From NCBI RefSeq assembly GCF_027172205.1, contig NC_070605.1:26530304-26594303 (forward strand): 64,000 nucleotides of DNA, in the 5' to 3' direction. This DNA comes from Podarcis raffonei. Its lineage: Eukaryota; Chordata; Lepidosauria; Squamata; Lacertidae. Numbering within the stretch: the stretch's first letter is position 1; every line of letters starts with the position of its first letter. The notes under the pieces were generated by a model. The model ran no database searches. It was not told where the DNA came from and saw only the letters and a list, made by a program, of their open reading frames with translations. A program made the translations under genes and the position numbers. This document shows positions 22,152-34,415 of the stretch, piece by piece.

Positions 22152-23598
22152 ATTTACATGTAGGCCATGCCCATTATGTGAAGATGCCTTGATTTGGATA
22201 GCAGCTTAGCATCTTCCACTCCAACAGTCAGTGGCTTCCCAGTGTCCCAGGTAGATGTCTCAGATACCTTAGATATCCATTTAACTGGGTTTAAACCTGG
22301 GACCTTCTCCATGCAGTGTCTACTGCTCTCAGCCCACTGAATCATGGCTTTTGTTTCTGTGTATATGGAAGCAGATACAAGAATCAGAATCTACTCAGCT
22401 ACATTTGTCAAATAATACATTCTGAATGTGTTACAGACACCCATCACCAAGAGAGCAAAAAGGAGTTTGTATGGATTTTTACATAGGCTTTTTTCTTTTT
22501 TGTTGTTGTAATGATTTAATTTCTGACTTATTTATAGCGTTTTTAACCTGTGTCTAGATCCACCCTAGATCAGAGATGGACAATGTGTGGCTCATGGATT
22601 GCATGTCACTCTCAGCCTCCCTGTGTGCAGCACTGTATGCCCATTACTACCAGAGGTAGTAAGAGTGTCTCTTACTGCTAGTTCAGTATATCTCATGGGT
22701 GGGGATAAAATGCATATACTAGGGTTAAGATGTGCACAAGAACTTTATTGTCACTTTCCAACAAGAACAGAACAAGAAATTCTTCCCTTCCCCCACCTAT
22801 AACTAAGTCCAATGCCACCTAGTGCCTGAAATAACTACTAACATTATCCACACAGCCAAGACCATTAGCCCCATATTGCAGATGGGAGGGGAGGGGGTGC
22901 TTGCTGAGATGGAAAGAATAGTGCCTTGCCTAAGAACACCTAGTGAGATTGTGGCTGGGATATTTGAACCAAATATGTCATAGCCACTACTAATCTACAT
23001 CCGCACTCCCTTATAACATTCTTCACACTGAAAACTTCCCTAATAACTGAACCATAGCCATTTTGCTTGGGGTTCTGCTCTGCAGAGCACATACCATAAT
23101 GATTAATCCAGTCCTGACCTTAATGCTCAAGTCATGTGCTTAATTTTGCCTTCTGTTGCTGTGCGAGGTCTACTGAAACAAATAAAAAAATGCCCAAGGG
23201 CATCTTGTTGTTGTTTTTGTTTATTTTGTGTATTTCCCTTGCTGCCCCTTATGCCTTTTAATCATCCGAGCTGCAATTTCATTTATGTAAAAAAATGAAA
23301 GGGTGGGGAATAATGCAGGTAGCTTTTCCATAAATGTAAATGTTGTTCTCATTGCTGTAGGATGTTGTGGATGAGGCAGCTGGCTTAGAAGGATTACTTG
23401 AATAGATGGGAAGCAGTTCTGAGGGTATAACTTGTGGAAGACAGCTATCACAGCCAGTGCTTTTTTTCATCTGGATCACGCCAGAGTGCAGTTCCAGCAC
23501 CTCTCAGGTGGGTGCCATTGTGGGCCGGTGCTCTCCCACCTGCTTCTTGCATTTACATACTTCTGAGTATCCCAGAACAAGCATTTCAAGTCAAAGTA
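22152..23598. other. Intergenic DNA, mostly unrecognised
   Basis: A hAT-like left end, CAGTGCTTTTTTTCATCTGG, begins at 23455, but I could not pair it with a right end carrying a matching 8-bp duplication. A possible distant partner near 24287-24322 was tested and its flank does not match. No coding region is seen. Confidence 0.35.
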
Positions 23599-23842
23599 CA
23601 GTGGTACCTCGGGTTACATATGCTTCAGGTTACATACGCTTCAGGTTACAGACTCCTCTAACCCAGAAATAGTACCTTGGGTTAAGAACTTTGCTTCAGG
23701 ATGAGAACAGAAATTGTGCTCCGGCGGTACGGCGGCAGCAGGAGGCCCCATTAGCTAAAGTGGTACTTCAGGTTAAGAACAGTTTCAGGTTAAGAACGGA
23801 CCTCTGGAATGAATTAAGTTCTTAACCCGAGGTACCACTGTA
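23597..23842 (+). mobile_element. Mariner-like MITE (copy 1 of 4)
   Basis: The body is 23599-23840 (242 bp) between TA dinucleotides. The ends are CAGTGGTACCTCGGGTTA and its inverse TTAACCCGAGGTACCACTG. The interior repeats 'CAGGTTA' and 'GGTTAAGAAC' motifs and carries GCGGCAGCAGGAGGCCCC. A TA target and these termini fit the Tc1/mariner superfamily (pogo/Tigger-like). It is non-coding, so it depended on a transposase supplied elsewhere. Confidence 0.85.
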
Positions 23843-25150
23843 GAAGCTGGCCAGAGTGTGCGAGTCTACGCTTGTTTTTAGATCTACAACTCCACCTAGC
23901 TCCTAGCCACTCCTAGCCACGATTGGTCAAGCTATGGGGTGAGGCCAATTCATATTTCCTTTTCTTTAGTCTGTCTCCTGTGGTGGACTTTAAGCTTTCT
24001 AGCCAGGCTTCTACTGTGCATGTACATGTACACACACACACACACATTTGCATGAGGGCCCTTCCAAGCTGCCCTAGTCATCCGCCCGAGACTAAGAGAA
24101 TGAGGGAGGTGGGGTCGCATGTATTTGACCTGCGCCAGAACCAGGGGCTACCCCCAAACCATCTAAGGAATCAGCTTGCTATAGTTTTAACACTATTATG
24201 GGTGGTGAACGCGGCTGCTGTCAAACCGACATCTGTTCAGGGCTGCTCCGAGTGGCCCTTCGACTTACTGTAACAACTTCATGGTGAGTTCTGGCACCTA
24301 TTTTTCTTGGAAGAAAGCTCTGTCATCCATCTTGCAAATCTCCCTGGGCTTTCCTCTGTGTTCCCAGGCTGTGCACTTACTACCATTTATCCTGGCTTCA
24401 GTGTGCTCCCACTGCCAACTTGAATCTGTGTGCACATGACCACTGGCCGCAATGCAGCACTATCTTGTAGTTTCTTAAGAAAGATGGCTGTTTGTTGGGC
24501 TTTCCCAGCTTCAATCGAAAAGGAAAACTTAATCCACATTCACTTTGCAACTAAGGTGAGGCGTTTACATCTGAGGCGGCCATTGCTCATGCGTGGATGA
24601 CAGCTTCATGAACAGGAAACAGGTAACGTGCATCAGTGTGTACAGCAACACAAAGATGAGATTCGAAACACGGCTGGGGGAGGGAATGACCTCATTGTGT
24701 TTTAAGCCACTAGTTGTGTACATAGCCCTGGAGAGGATGCTGAACTAGATGAATCATTGCTCTGACCCAGCATGGCAGTCTTTTGTTCCTGTATTCTAGC
24801 TGGAATTACGTACATGATTGCTGCCTTGAAAGAGAAATATGCCTGTATTGCATAGCAATGCTGCAGCCATCTTGACTGCCACATCCAGGCCAAGTAAAAA
24901 AAAAGGGGGGGTTATGACTACCAGGCGCAGCTGGTTTTTCTTTTGCATCCTGCTTTGATCAGTCTCACAAAGTAGCAACAGTTTCCAGGGAACTCAGACA
25001 TGGTTTGTGTCTTTTTTAAATGATGCCTATATCCACTCCACTGACCTCTTTAATTTGATGTCAACAGAGGGACTCTCAGTGCTTGTGAAAGGCACTGATT
25101 GATTCATATAAGCATGTGGACACAATGGATCTGCTAGTCCACACACACAG

Positions 25151-25184
<34 letters not shown>

Positions 25185-26744
25185 CCCTGCAGCCCCAAAC
25201 AGAAGAAGCAGTAGGATTCCTGGCAGATGATAGTCCAAGCTCTTCTAGATAGTATCTATTGACACAGATTTCATAATCATTCCTTTACTGAACTGATAGT
25301 AAAAATTACTATGGTTTCACCCAGGCACAGCTATGTGTTTGAGGGATACTCTACTCTTCAAGCCAGAGATAGCCAACATGGTGCCCTCCACTCGCTAGAA
25401 ATCTTTTTTATCTAGACTGAGCCTTGAAAATCTAACCGTATACACTTCTTTCCAGAGGAAGGGTTTTTTTTTAAACTCATGCTGCAGAGAGACAACAATT
25501 CTGTCTCCAGCATCATCAGATAATTTGTTGTCAGGATGATTGCCATCAAAATCAGGGCAGGTGCAGACATGTGTCATTCCCAGCTTCCCAGCTGTCATCT
25601 TTCCCCCTTAGTCCAATTAAACAAAAGCAAAAGAAGAGGTACTTTATCAAATCTGGCATTGCTTTGGGATAGGAATCGTTGGCTTTTGTATGCATGTTTT
25701 TATTTAGGGATTCAAAAGCAGTAAACAACAAAAATCCTCTTCGAATATTTGGAATATGTGAAACAAAAAAATGCCTTTTCCAGGCAAAATATTCATGACA
25801 AACCCCCGCAATTTGTGAAGAACACATGGCAATTTGCAGGGTAATCATTATACCCATAGCTAGAGCTCCAGGAAGGAGGAAGGGAGAAATGACTGTGAGA
25901 AGTGAGGTGCAATTCAGTTGTTTGTGAATAAAAGAACAACAAGGTTTAGTCGATTGAACATTAACCAGGGAAATCAGTTGTTTGAACTCCTGCTCAGCCA
26001 TAAAGCTTGCAAGATAGACCTTGCATTAGGGGCTTATTAGACTAGTCTTGGGAGCCCTGGTCTCTGATCTCAGCTGCCCTCTGTAATGAATCCTCAGGGC
26101 CACAGGTTGTCACATCTTCCTGACTAGACAGCAAAATGTTCTCCGATCCTGGATCAACTCTGCTCACCCAGATTGCTGGTTGGCTTACCTCCCTAGGGTG
26201 TTCAGATGAGCCTCAAACACATGGGACCCTCAGCCAGTTCCTGACAAAGTCAACCACGGGTGCCAGGCCTGCTGCCAAAGGGCATGGCATGGGCACTGCT
26301 TATTTGGCATGTGCCTTGAGCTTCCCTTATACAGGGGATGAAGGAGGTTTTGCTTCCTGGGGACGCAGGTTGAATCAGTTGCTGGCAGCCACTGGAAAAC
26401 AAAATATAGAGTCCCTCCCCAATTCCTTACAAACTGCAATGCTGGTTTCTCTGTTACATAAGCAGGTATGGAGGGGTCAGCCTATATCTGGGGCATGTCA
26501 GTTTCACATGTGTTGATTCCAAAGTGTGTTCCATCCAGTTTCTGCATCACTCTATTTTTTTTAAAAAAAGCATGAAAATTTGCGTTATTTTTGTTTGTAT
26601 GTGGTTTTTTAAAAAATGCCTTTTCAAGCTATGTTACCATAAAATATGCAATTTTTACTAATTTTAATCAAAACCAGGATTTCTATATGCATTTTGGTTC
26701 ACTTTTTGAGTCAAGAACTATATTGCAAAAATTTGGAGCAATGC
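23843..26744. other. Intergenic DNA with simple repeats and SINE remnants
   Basis: Includes a CA run near 24030, the 3' end of a tRNA-SINE at about 24728-24796 ('GAGGATGCTGAACTAGATGA'), a long CA run at 25139-25187 and T-rich stretches near 26550. No gene is recognised. Confidence 0.45.
25139..25187. repeat. (CA)n microsatellite
   Basis: Nearly continuous CA dinucleotides with a few AA/GA interruptions over about 50 bp. Confidence 0.9.
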
Positions 26745-27160
26745 AAGAACTAATAACGATAACGATATCTTTATTGTCATTGTCCCATGCAGAACAATGA
26801 AATTGAAAAACTACATAAAACTACCACAAAATAAAACTACTGCAAAACTACATAAAACATTTAAAAACCCCTAAAAACTCTAAAACCCCATTTTAAATAC
26901 ACTATTCTATAGAGACTCCTTATGCTGCGTTTAGAACCAGAATTGCATTTGCATAGAAACTGTTTCTAAGGCGGCTAGTCCTGGCCTTTATAACCCTATA
27001 CCTTCTTCCAGAAGGCAGAAGCTGAAAGAGATCATTTCCGGGGTGCGTACTATCCTGTGCTATCTCTGCCGCTTTCTTATGGCGCCTGGCAGCATAGATT
27101 TGATCTAAGGTGGGAAGAGTGCACCCAATTATTCTTAATAATTGCTTTCCAATCTGCACA
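26745..27160 (-). mobile_element. Non-LTR LINE 3' fragment, Rex1/CR1-like
   Basis: On the minus strand a frame at 26920-27159 encodes a C-terminal LINE motif: HPGNDLFQLLPSGRRYRVIK, then RTSRLRNSFYANAI and VLN. The 'LLPSGRRYR ... R..NSF' pattern is typical of the reverse-transcriptase C-terminus of Rex1/Babar and related CR1-group elements. The DNA ends at the left in the reverse of ACAATGACAATAAAGATATC, again a Rex1-like tail. 5'-truncated, no longer mobile. The family call is from memory of the motif. Confidence 0.7.
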
Positions 27161-28110
27161 TCAGTTTAGAATGTTTGGATCAGGTTGGTTTGTGCAATAA
27201 TGCAGCCCAAAAGAAATCTTCTAACATTAAAAACAACAGCCATGAAATTTATCCAGAAAAATCTACTCGAATCATCCACCTGTTCAGCGATATCAGTAAC
27301 TGTGGAGTTTATGGCAAACAAAGTAAGCTAACCCTTTTTTAAAAAAGGTGCATATTCCATCTGCAACCGATGACTGCCCAGTGCGCATTTGAAGTCCTCG
27401 TATGTAAAAACTCAATTTGGGATTTCCTAAAAAGACTAATACAGCCTGAGCAGTTTAATCCTTGTTTGGTTTATCTGTGTTTCTGAGCCTCTGAATGATT
27501 TAACTAGTAACCCATATTTTAGCACGCCTGGATTACTGACCTATTAACCTAAAGATGTTGTTAATCTGATTTCAATTAATGATTTGAATGCCAGCTTGCT
27601 TAGGCCATAGTAAAGAATGTTTTAATGTTGAAAAACAATTTTCTAAGATTGATTTTTAAAACTAATATACTTAAGCCCTGTTCTTATTGGGTAGTTGGTT
27701 GTGCCATATTCAGTCATTCATTTATTTCTTTTTAAAAAATATTTATATTTTTCAGTGTTACATTTTGGGAAGCGCACAAAGCCACCTCATCCCCAACTCC
27801 TTTAGGTCTTATATGGTTTGGTGTGTTGTGTCTATGCAGATTTGGTCCTGGCAGATCTGTAGGGAATTCCTCATGTTACATAGTTCCATTCGCTATTCCT
27901 CAGAGGACTCTGAGGATAGGCGCCTGTAAAATGTGGGATCAGAAAGTTGACTCTCGGTTTCCCATATGTAGCCTGACTTGATCATGAAGATGACAGCTCC
28001 CTCCCCCTTTGTCAGTGTTTTTAATTATGATGTCAGGATTGTTTCTGAAGCTGAGGCTAACATCACATTCTACATGGCTGAGATTATAAATGACGCTGTT
28101 TGCTAATTAC
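27161..28110. other. Intergenic DNA, nothing recognised
   Basis: AT-rich single-copy-looking sequence. Confidence 0.5.
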
Positions 28111-29100
28111 CGTATTTTTCTGTGTATAAGACGGAAAAATATGGTATTGAGAGCCAGTGTGGTGTAGTGGTTAAGAGCGGTAGACTCGTAATCTGGTGAA
28201 CCGGGTTCGCATCTCCGCTCCTCCACATGCAGCTGCTGGGTGACCTTGGGCTAGTCACACTTCTCTGAAGTCTCTCAGCCTCACTCACCTCACAGGGTGT
28301 TTGTTGTTGGGGAGGAAGGGAAAGGAGATTGTTGGCCGCTTTGAGACTCCTTCGGGTAGTGATGAAGCGGGATATCAAATCCAAACTTTTCTTCTTCTTC
28401 TTAAAAAATTAGTAAAAAAATGGGGGTCGTCTTGTACACAAACATCTGGGGAAAATTTTAAAATATTTAAGCATATGTCCGGAATGTTGGCTTGGGCAAG
28501 CTGAAGCGGTCCCTCCTGCTGCCGTCCCTCCCCCCCCCCCCCCCGGGCTACATGCTGGTGACTGGCTCACCTCCTGAAGCCCATGCTGGTTTGGCCAGCG
28601 GATTGAGATCAGCTGCCACTGCCGCCACTACCTCTGCCACTGCCTCAGCTACCTCTCATTGCCCTTTTTTCCTTTTCCCCCTCTTCCCCTCTCAAGCTCC
28701 CACCATGCCCCCAGCTCAATTTGCTTGACGGCATGGCCCAACGCAGAGCGGCCGCTGCCTTCCCCCGGCTCTTCCTTGGCATCCTGCTTTGGAGCCTGCT
28801 TCCCCGCAGCAGCAGCAGCCACTGAGGGGGAGCGTGTGGTGCCCTAGTCGCTGCCTTTGCTTCTGCAAACTTCTTCTGCTGCAAACTGCTTCTGCTGCCT
28901 TTGCTTCTGCACCACAGTGCACTGCATGCACCTCATGCTGGAAACTTTGAGGGCGATCGCCCCAAAAAAGATCAACAACTTGCCGCCGCCATCATCCAGA
29001 TTTTCACTTCTATTTTAGGGTTTCGTTTCCTTAATTTTGGGTTCAAAAAAATAGGGGTCGTCTTATACATGGGGGAGTCTTATACACTCTGTGTGTAAAA
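28111..29100. mobile_element. Foldback-type element with CCGTATTTTTC end, interrupted by a SINE
   Basis: The left end reads CCGTATTTTTCTGTGTATAAGAC at 28112-28134. After the SINE at 28150-28402 the phrase GGGGGTCGTCTTGTACAC resumes, and near the right GGGGTCGTCTTATACATGGG and GTCTTATACACTCTG occur. These mirrored 'GTATAAGAC' / 'GTCTTATAC' segments mark an inverted-repeat element. The interior holds a C run (28530-28545) and a GC-rich core at 28550-28990 with no credible gene. The right terminus is diverged, so the end is approximate. Related elements are at 39182 and 61904. Confidence 0.55.
28150..28402 (+). mobile_element. tRNA-derived SINE (full-length)
   Basis: Head with RNA polymerase III-like boxes: TGGTGTAGTGGTTAAGAGC (A box region) and GGGTTCGCATCTC (B box region). 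The body includes CAGCTGCTGGGTGACCTTGG, and the tail reads GCGGGATATCAAATCC followed by CTT repeats. A reverse-oriented copy is at 41158-41402. This one sits inside the foldback element that begins at 28111. Confidence 0.85.
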
Positions 29101-29161
29101 TAAAAAGATGTTCTCTGCGTGTCACTGCACTGTCCAAAATGGTGTGCTGGGAAGGTGCACT

Positions 29162-29443
29162 CAGGGCCAGCCCAAGACATTTTGCTGCCTGTGGCAAAGG
29201 ACAAGTCAGGAATCCCTCCCATTTCATGTACAAAAACTGAGCAGGCTGGCAAAATGTTTTACTTCAATACAGGTGATGAGATGATGTGTTCCACCACATG
29301 TAAAGGCAGCAGGTGGGCTTAGTGGGTAGGACCTGTGGCACAAACAGCTCTGTCCTCCACCATCTGGCTCCTGTTCTCTATCCCCTGACATCTGTATTCT
29401 GGGGCAGCTGCCTCGCCTTGCCTAATGGGAGGACTGGCCATGT
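29162..29443. mobile_element. Possible hAT-like element with CAGGGCC ends
   Basis: It begins CAGGGCCAGCCCAAGACATT and ends with GGACTGGCCATG, roughly inverted. 'CCTTGCCTAATGGGAGG' near the right end recurs in modified form at about 50085-50125. No matching 8-bp duplication was found, so the limits are uncertain. Confidence 0.35.
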
Positions 29444-29489
29444 ATTCATTCGTTAGTGAATATGTACTCAAGAAGACAGCTTATTTTGT

Positions 29490-29565
29490 TTTATTTTAAT
29501 TTATTAGATTTCTTACACACCCTTTACTGCAAGGTCCCAAGGCAGGTTAGAATAATAAAATATAC
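29490..29565 (-). mobile_element. LINE 3'-tail remnant
   Basis: Reads on the minus strand as a L2/CR1-type tail ('AACCTGCCTTGGGACCTTGC' then AATAAATT-like sequence). Only the last 70 bases remain. Confidence 0.4.
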
Positions 29566-31087
29566 TACGCCTCCCCTTACCCCACCTGAGCAACTGTTGC
29601 ACTAATGAAACAGCCATATTAAAGGCTAAGTTTATGTTATATAATGTGTTATTAATAACTGAAGTGAGAACAGGAGAAGGACTGCCAAAACTCTGAGAAT
29701 TGGACTCAAAAATTTCTATCTCTGAGGAGGATTGGAATACCATGTTGGACAGAATTTCGTCACAAAGCAAGCTTGGCTTAATTTAAGGAAATCTCTACAA
29801 TCCTCAGAGTGTATATTTCCCAACATGTATATTAGGCAAAATTGCAATGAGGACTTTTTAAAAACTGCAAGCTGATTTGGAAATGTGTAGAACTGAACTT
29901 AAGACTGGTAGAAGGAGAAACTGAGAGAAATTGAAATTGGCATATTTATCCATCCCTACCTGGGAGTAAGCCCCATTGAATTCTGGGTAGACATGGCTAG
30001 GATTGTTCTGTTCGTCAATAGGAGTAGAAAATGGATATATGCATACATATAGTTGTCTGATGGAGCCATATGGACAGCATGTGGAAATAGCCATGCTAGG
30101 AAGAGACCTCTAGGCAAAGTGGAGAATTGTTTCAAAATATCTGAACCAGATGGAAAGCCAGAATTTGAAGCTAAAAATAAACTAAATTGGTTAGACCTAA
30201 ATCCTAACCCCCTCCCTTAAAAGATATGGGTACCTCAGATGACCCACAGATTGTAGATAGGGTTTATATAGGCTCAGCTAGACAGACATATTGCCACCCA
30301 CAACCTTCATGGTCATCTTGATGCCTAGTGCAGAATCTCTGAAGTGAGGAAAGCAGGTGAGAGAGAACAATCTGTTTGCAGACAAGATGTGGAAAGTGAT
30401 CACAGCAGAGCACAATAGCAGAGGAGCCTCTGCCTTGGGGTTAACGATGGGGAGAAATTCGAATCAGTTTGCATTTAAAGGCAAACCTTCCTGATTTCCA
30501 CTTTCCTAAATGATGCATGAACTGAAACACAGCCATCCCTCGGATTTCTCAGTTCTCTGGATTTTGCAGTGCCATTCTGCCATTCTCCAGACACATAACA
30601 TATGAAAATGGCTAAAATGTCCATAAAATGCACATATTAGTAAAAAAAAAAAAAAGTATGCAGAAATGCATTATTTTTGAGGGAAATGCTTTGCAAAAAA
30701 AAAAGTTTATATTTGTCAAAATTGCATACAAACATGTGCCTATTAGGAGAAATTTACTTAGTGATGTATTTATATTGTAAACCACCCTGTGATCCTCAGA
30801 AGAAGGGTGATATAGAAATTCAATCAACAAGAACAATAGCAATCTAGACTTTCCTCTCTGGACTATGTTTGCATTACTTAAAGTGACTTTGCTAACACCT
30901 CTGTAGCAAAAAGAGGCCTGCCACTTTACTGAAACCTCACTGCTTCCAAGCGTGGTGTGCTGAGACCTACTGCTGGGCTTCCCCACCCATTTTGTGATAT
31001 GTCCTAATATTTTTTGAGCTGCTGGTTAAAGCTGGAAGAAGAAAAGCACACTTTGAAATGTAGGCTGATACCTACGAAATCCGTTTT
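29566..31087. other. Intergenic DNA with one LINE-tail remnant
   Basis: At about 30755-30830 the plus strand reads 'TTGTAAACCACCCTGTGATC' then GGGTGATATAGAAATTCAAT, a L2/CR1-type tail. A conserved amniote repeat phrase, 'GTAAGCCCCATTGAATTC', occurs near 29957. The rest is unrecognised. Confidence 0.4.
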
Positions 31088-31125
31088 AGGAACATAGGAA
31101 ACTGTGTCCTAACAAGTCAGACCAC

Positions 31126-31168
<43 letters not shown>

Positions 31169-32125
31169 TTATTATTTATACCCCGCCCATCTGGCTGGGC
31201 TTCCCCAGCCACTCTGGGCGGCTTCCAAAAAATATTAAAATACTGTAATACATCAAACATTAAAAGCTTCCCTAAACAGGGCTGCCTTCAGATGTCTTCT
31301 AAAAGTCTGCTAGTTCTTGTTCTCTTTGACATCTGGTGGGAGGGCGTTCCACAGGGAGGGCGCCACTACCGAGAAGGCCCTCTGCCTGGTTCCCTGTAAC
31401 TTGTCTTCTTGCAGTTAGGGAACTGCCAGAAGGCCCTCGGTGCTGGACCTCAGTGTCCAGGTAGAACAATGGGGGTGGAGACACTCCTTCAGATATACTG
31501 GACCGAGGCCGTTTAGGGCTTTAAAGGTCAGCACCAACACTTTGAATTGTGCTCGGAAACATACTGGGAGCCAGTGTAGGTCTTTCAAGACCAGTGTTAT
31601 ATGGTCTCGGCGGCCGCTCCCAGTCACTAGTCTGGCTGCCGCGTTCTGGGTTAGTTGTAGTTTCCAGGTCACCTTCAAAGGTAGCCCCACATAAAGCGCA
31701 TTGCAGTAGTCCAAGCGGGAGTTAACTAGAGCATGCACCACTCTGGTGAGGCAGTCTGCAGACAGGTAGGGTCTCAGCCTGCGTACCAGATGGAGCTGGT
31801 AGACAGCTGCCCTGGACACGGATTTGACCTGTGCCTCCATGGACAGGTGTGAGTCCAAAATGACTCCCAGGCTGCGCACCTGGTCCTTCAGCGGCACAGT
31901 TACCCCATTGAGGACCAGGGAATCCTCCACATCTGCCCGCCTCCTGTCCCCCAAAAACAGTACTTTTGTCTTGTCGGGATTCAATCTCAGCTAGCTCAGT
32001 ATTGGCTGCACCTCCCTGTGCTTTCAGACTGGAGTCTTCCCAAGCCTTACCTAGAATAGCCAGGGATTGGACCTGGGGTCTCCTGGGAGCAAAGCAGATA
32101 CTCTGCCACTGAGCTAGGGCCCTTC
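31088..32125 (-). mobile_element. tRNA-derived SINE split by a L2 insertion
   Basis: The SINE reads on the minus strand. Its 3' end is at 31088-31126 (AGGAACATAGGAAACTG to AGTCAGACCACT). The sequence resumes at about 31990 (CTAGCTCAGTATTGGCTG) and runs to a tRNA-like head at about 32125 with 'CTCTGCCACTGAGCTAGGGC'. The two halves are separated by the L2 at 31127-31989. Joined in order they match other copies of this SINE, such as 43930-44131. Confidence 0.75.
31127..31989 (-). mobile_element. L2 LINE, 5'-truncated, inserted in a SINE
   Basis: A minus-strand frame at 31415-31984 encodes the reverse-transcriptase C-terminal part: NPDKTKVLFLG, LVNSRLDYCNALYVGLP, LTQNAAARLVTG, HWLPVCFRAQFKVLVLTFKA and LNGLGPVYL. 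These are L2 (CR1-group) signatures. The 3' end at the left is GGGCGGGGTATAAATAATAA followed by an ATT repeat (AAT on plus), the L2-type tail. Shorter copies of the same 3' end are at 36708 and 55346. Only the last ~860 bp is present. Confidence 0.88.
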
Positions 32126-34009
32126 TCTTCGCTAACATGCTTTTTCTTCCCCGAACAGCTTTAGAACAAATGGGTCCACTCATGCTAACTCTCTGCCTCT
32201 TCTCTGTTGGTTTCCCATCTGTTTCTGCCAAGAAATCCTGGACAAGCTGAAGAGGTGAGAGCTGTGAGCTGCATCGGGAGAACAGGTGGCTTTCCCCCCT
32301 TTGTGTTATCTGCCATCTGGGCAGGTTCATTCAAAAGATTTGCCTCTGCTGGAGATATGCGTGGGTCTCCTTCATGTGGTTTGTTTCTCATGGAGCAAAG
32401 GCGAAAATCGGCACGACTGCTCCGCTCCACAAACACCTCCACTTTCTACCCGAGCGCCCAGCTTTCATCTGCTCTGTCTGGGCTGCGACTTTGATGTAGA
32501 GTTAGAGCAGCTCTGAAACAATATCTGGAGCACTTGTAGAAAGGCATCCAAGGGTGAAAACACACTGCAGGGACAAGAGCTCGGCGTCGCAGTTCGTGGA
32601 AGCTTCTAAAAAAGAATCTCCATGTTGTGTGCCTTCCTGTAGTAAGTGGGTAGACCGGTTAGGATAGAGATGATGGTTTAGATTAAGGTGGTGGTGGGGA
32701 ACCATGCAACTACTTCTACATGCCCTAGGGAGCATCATCAGCAGTTTGCGATTTGGCATTACTGAAGTGTGTGTGTCTGCTGCTTAAGGAAAGAATGTCA
32801 AAATTCTGCAGGACATGCCAGAGACTGTGGTGTGTGCACCTAGAGTAGTCCTTTGAATAGTGGCCAGTGTGTAATTGTATCAGAAAAGCAAATGGGATCG
32901 GGGCCAAACCGTTATAATGGCTTTCAGCTCATGGTGTTTGTGGTTTTCCTGGAGCATAATCATTACTAGAAATTGGAGTGTGTATGAAATATTCATGCAC
33001 ACACTTGGAAGTGAGTTGAATGAGGAGACCCTGGCTTTTCCAGCATGCGCATCCTGCTAGCTTTCTCTTGTCTGTTCCTTGAAATCAGGGAGTCTAGTTT
33101 TGCTTCCCTAAACTAGAACTGAAATGAAGGGTATGTACACATGAGCGGTTTCAAACATAGAGGTAGTATCCCCCTCACCATGTTTTACATTGCATTTGTA
33201 CTTTCATTTGTACTTGCTGTACACACTAGAGAGAAAGCAGGGTCATCTTCACCCAATGTGCATTACCTGATTTGGTTCCCCGCACCTGCACTCCCCACCC
33301 TAACTCCTGTTCAAGGAAGTTTTCATCCGCACACGTGCAATGGCTATTCAAATTGTACACACCTCAGCTTAACCATGGCCTGCATTTCTCAAATTGGATG
33401 GAAGCTGGTTTGAGGAGAAACACATCAAAGAGGAGTGCTTATTGAGAAACTACAGGATACCTATGGGTTGTAGCTAACATCTGTAAGACTTGTTCAACAG
33501 AATCCCTGTTCTGGACCTTGTGTATGAACTTTCCACCCCAATAATGAGTTACAAAACTTTACTGCAGAACCATCTAAAATCTAGTTACTTTTTGTTTTGT
33601 TCCTTTAACTTACTATAACACATTGCACTCAAGCAGTGTTCAGTCTTTTATGCAGTTCAGTAAACTTTCCTCTCTCTGATCCCAGAGAGAGATCCTAAGC
33701 TTGTTTATCAATGCAGAACCTCTCTGCTGCTGCTGCTGCTGCTGCTACTTGTCTCTGTTTCATCTCCTGCTGTGAGAGCTCAGCTCTGATTTCCAGCAAT
33801 GAGTCATCAGGTAGCTTAACTCACTAAAATTGAAAAACATCAGCCCTCCGCTTTCACCCGCAATGGAACCTATCGCTTAAGGTAAGCTTTTTTTTTGCAG
33901 CATTCCAAATACAAGGCATTCAAACACAACATTTTATGTACATTAAACTTAAAACTTTAACAGCATCATGTTTGCTTGGATTCAAACACCAGCGGTCAAA
34001 GGGTCTCGT

Positions 34010-34070
<61 letters not shown>

Positions 34071-34187
34071 GGGTAGCAGTTTAAAAAGGCCTTAGTAAGA
34101 GTCCCATACTTTATAGGTGCTCTTGTAAAGCCAATGAATGGGAAGGGCAGAGGGAGGCAAGAGCTCAGTAAAAGTTAAAAGGAAGTA
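32126..34187. other. Intergenic DNA with simple repeats
   Basis: Includes a CTG run at 33724-33747 and a GT/GA compound microsatellite at 34008-34066. No coding region or transposon is recognised. Confidence 0.45.
34008..34066. repeat. (GT)n(GA)n compound microsatellite
   Basis: About 13 GT units followed by about 17 GA units. Confidence 0.93.
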
Positions 34188-34415
34188 CAGTGGTACCTCA
34201 GGTTACATACACTTCAGGTTACAGACTCCGCTAACCCAGAAATAGTACCTCGGGTTAAGAACATTGCTTCAGGAAGAGAACAGAAATCGTGCTCCAGTGG
34301 CATAGCGGCAGCAGGAGGCCCCATTAGCTAAAGTGGTGCTTCAGGTTAAGAACAGTTTCAGGTTAAGAACGGACCTCCGGAACGAATTAAGTTCTTAACC
34401 AGAGGTACCACTGTA
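34186..34415 (+). mobile_element. Mariner-like MITE (copy 2 of 4)
   Basis: Body 34188-34413 (226 bp) between TA dinucleotides. Ends CAGTGGTACCTCAGGTTA and TTAACCAGAGGTACCACTG. Same interior motifs as the copy at 23599, with a ~16-bp internal length difference. Confidence 0.85.

Noticed and set aside
23455-24322. A single long hAT-like element enclosing the mariner MITE at 23599
   Set aside because: The left end (CAGTGCTTTTTTTC) and a possible right end near 24322 have non-matching 8-bp flanks (ATCACAGC and TCATCCAT).
28150-28230. tRNA-like sequence with A and B boxes
   Set aside because: It is the head of a SINE; the acceptor stem is not formed and the same sequence recurs with the SINE body at 41158.
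33721-33750. CTG repeat as a possible coding repeat
   Set aside because: It lies in intergenic DNA with no exon-like frame around it.
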